64,000 bases of DNA from Gonocerus acuteangulatus (Eukaryota > Arthropoda > Insecta > Hemiptera > Coreidae): contig OX328125.1 of assembly GCA_946811695.1 (NCBI GenBank), positions 44,408,586 to 44,472,585 on the forward strand, in the 5' to 3' direction. This document shows, in pieces, positions 62,426 through 64,000 of the stretch (the stretch's first letter is position 1; every line of letters begins with the position of its first letter). The notes beneath the pieces were generated by a model. The model worked only from the letters and a program-made list of their open reading frames with translations. It was not told where the DNA came from and searched no databases. The translations under genes were made by a program, and so were the position numbers.

Positions 62426-63305
62426 GGGTTGGCAAATAAGTCCTTTCGGTTTTTGTATTCATGTTTTGTTTACAATATGTCACATTTATCTGATGCAATT
62501 AATCCCAACAGAGGATTGTTTATCCTATTTGTAATATGTAAACAGTTATGTCTGTCGACACTTGTTAAGATTAGGTCAGTATTGCGTTTGTGATCCAGCT
62601 GAGAAGATGGACGGTAATTTATTGCATTATAGGCATATTTTGCTGTATTATTTCAAAAAAGGAAAGCGAGCTGCAGAGGCTCATAAAAAAATATGCGGGG
62701 TCTTGGAGACCTAGCAACGAACCACCTGGAACCACATCTAAACCGGGATTGCACCCAAAGAAGATAATGCTTTCTGTATGGTGGGATTTCAAGGGTGTGA
62801 TTTTTTATGACCTGCTGCCACAAGGTAAATCAATCGATTCCACTCTATACTGCTCACAATTAACAAAATTGAATGAATCAATTCGACGAAAACGCCCAGA
62901 ACTGGCAAATCGAAAGGGTGTCGTCTTCCATCATGATAATGCCAGGCCCCACACTTCGTTAGTCACCCGGAACAAATTGTTAGCCCTTGGATGGGATCTT
63001 TTGCCCCACCCTCCCTATTCACCGGACCTTGCTCCTAGTGACTACCACTTATTCCGGTCTCTACAAAATTCCTTAGGTGGAAAACGGTTTGAAAACGAAC
63101 AGGGTGTCAGGGAGCACCTTGATCATTTTTTCGCTAATAAACTACAGACATTCTATGAGCATGGGATTATTCAGCTGATGGAGAGATGGGGTAAAGTAAT
63201 AGAAAATAATGGACATTACATTGTAGATTAAAATAAAAATTATGTTCAAAATATACATTAGTTTTCTTTCAACTTAAAAAACCGAAAGGACTTATTTGCC
63301 AACCC
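62426..63305 (+). mobile_element. mariner transposon, internally deleted, TIRs intact
   Basis: The ends GGGTTGGCAAATAAGTCCTT are perfect inverted repeats over about 28 bp and are flanked by TA (62424-62425 and 63306-63307). At 880 bp it is about 400 bp shorter than a normal 1.3-kb mariner. The insertion site is the (TA)n tract of the Helentron-like copy. Confidence 0.93.
62607..63231 (+). pseudogene. mariner transposase with internal deletion
   Basis: The ATG at 62607 opens the native N-terminus (HILLYYFKKGKRAAEAHKKI, first HTH helix), which ends at TAG near 62712. The C-terminal half lies in another frame, open from 62590 to 63231. It has LSVWWDFKGV, HHDNARPHTSLV and SPDLAPSDYHLF, with 34 residues between the last two catalytic Asp (D34D). 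The second HTH, the linker and the first catalytic Asp are deleted and the deletion shifts the frame, so no active enzyme is made. The family is SETMAR/Mos1-like. Confidence 0.9.
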
Positions 63306-64000
63306 TATATATATATATATGTGTGCCCGTTAACACGATAGCGGCAAGAGTTTTTGTTTTTTCGTCACGAAACTTGGTATATAGCATTCAATTAGCAAAC
63401 GATTGAACGAGTTCGTTAATCACCAAAGTCGGTCCACCGGAAGGGGGGGGGGGGGGGTTTACCCCGAACCCAAAACACTAATTTGACTATGTCAGCCGTA
63501 ATATTTGTTATATTTTAACGAAACTTGGTACCCGTAGTGGTAATATAGAGAGAAAAGTGAGATATAAAAATGAACTAAATCGGTTCATTAGAAGGGGGGT
63601 TTACTCCGGACCCACAATACCAATTCGCCACTACCAGCCGTGATTTTTGGTATATTTCGACGAAACTCAGTATTCGTAGTGGTAATCCACAGGTAAATAT
63701 GTGTTGTAAAAATAAACTAAATCGGTTCATTAGGAGGGGGGGTTTACTCCGGACCCACAATACCAATTCGCCTCTACCAGCCGTGATTTTTGGTATATTT
63801 TGACGAAACTCGGTATTCGTAGTGTTAATCTACAGGTAAATATGTGTTGTAAAAATAAACTAAATCGGTTCATTAGGAGTCCGGTTTACTCCGGACCCAA
63901 ATTACTAATATACTCTTACTTGTCGTAATTTCTGCTGGGTGAACGTGGGTAACTCATGGGAAAGAAGTGTTATAAAAATGAGCTGAATCGGTCAATCGGA

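Larger units (their letters stand above)
62353..64000 (-). mobile_element. Helentron-like non-autonomous element, copy 7 (runs off the window)
   Basis: It begins at its 3' end (TTAGCACTTTCCTCCGAAGG), lacks much of the conserved block, and reaches a (TA)n tract that is split by a mariner (62426-63305). It then continues through the tandem units to the window edge. The 5' end lies beyond 64000. A G homopolymer of about 14 is near 63444. Confidence 0.85.

Overview
The window looks like repeat-dominated, AT-rich intergenic DNA from an invertebrate, most likely an arthropod. The evidence is the transposon mix: mariner, a Jockey-clade LINE with ORF1 and ORF2, I-type LINEs with RNase H, Penelope-like elements (PLEs) with a GIY-YIG domain, BEL/Pao and Ty3/gypsy LTR elements, tRNA-derived SINEs, Helitron-like elements, and several TIR elements and MITEs. 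I cannot name the species. I recognise no host gene, rRNA or functional tRNA. One 200-N scaffold gap lies at 28240-28439.

Region 1 (1-11526). A mariner transposase 5' fragment opens the window. A deeply nested composite follows. Helitron-like sequence (start about 1998, clear 3' hairpin and CTAG end at 11526) encloses a PLE. The PLE 3' tail is split by a nearly complete Jockey-clade LINE (2402-6915, minus strand) with an 11-bp target duplication. The PLE and the first 220 bp or so of the LINE are repeated in inverted orientation, giving a 4.3-kb near-perfect palindrome (6560-10886) with a 4-nt spacer at 8827-8830.

Region 2 (11527-36500). Mostly AT-rich DNA with scattered relics: two copies of a Helentron-like element with an internal (TA)n tract, a tRNA-headed SINE and a second copy of its body, a PIF/Harbinger-like remnant, a 5'-truncated I-type LINE (20577-22432), a gypsy integrase end with its LTR, a SINE inserted in that LTR with a 15-bp target duplication, a decayed PLE endonuclease followed by a hammerhead-like motif, and two copies of a TIR element.

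Region 3 (36500-57000). Two more Helentron-like copies, a probable hAT MITE, a piggyBac-like MITE with TTAA ends, two compact RNA-like hairpins across regions 2 and 3 (14699-14796 and 43178-43238), and a 52-bp minisatellite split by a young BEL/Pao element (49730-55342). The BEL element has two 607-bp LTRs that look identical and one open Gag-protease ORF. Its RT-RNase H-integrase core is missing, and the integrase C-terminus is fused in frame.

Region 4 (57000-64000). A Helentron-like copy is interrupted by a 3.7-kb hAT-type element (8-bp target duplication) that itself carries a second Helitron-like element and a long-TIR Tc1/mariner-type remnant. The right edge is another Helentron-like copy whose (TA)n tract took in an internally deleted mariner with intact TIRs. 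No genes here form a host pathway. The content is layered transposition, and the nesting gives relative ages.
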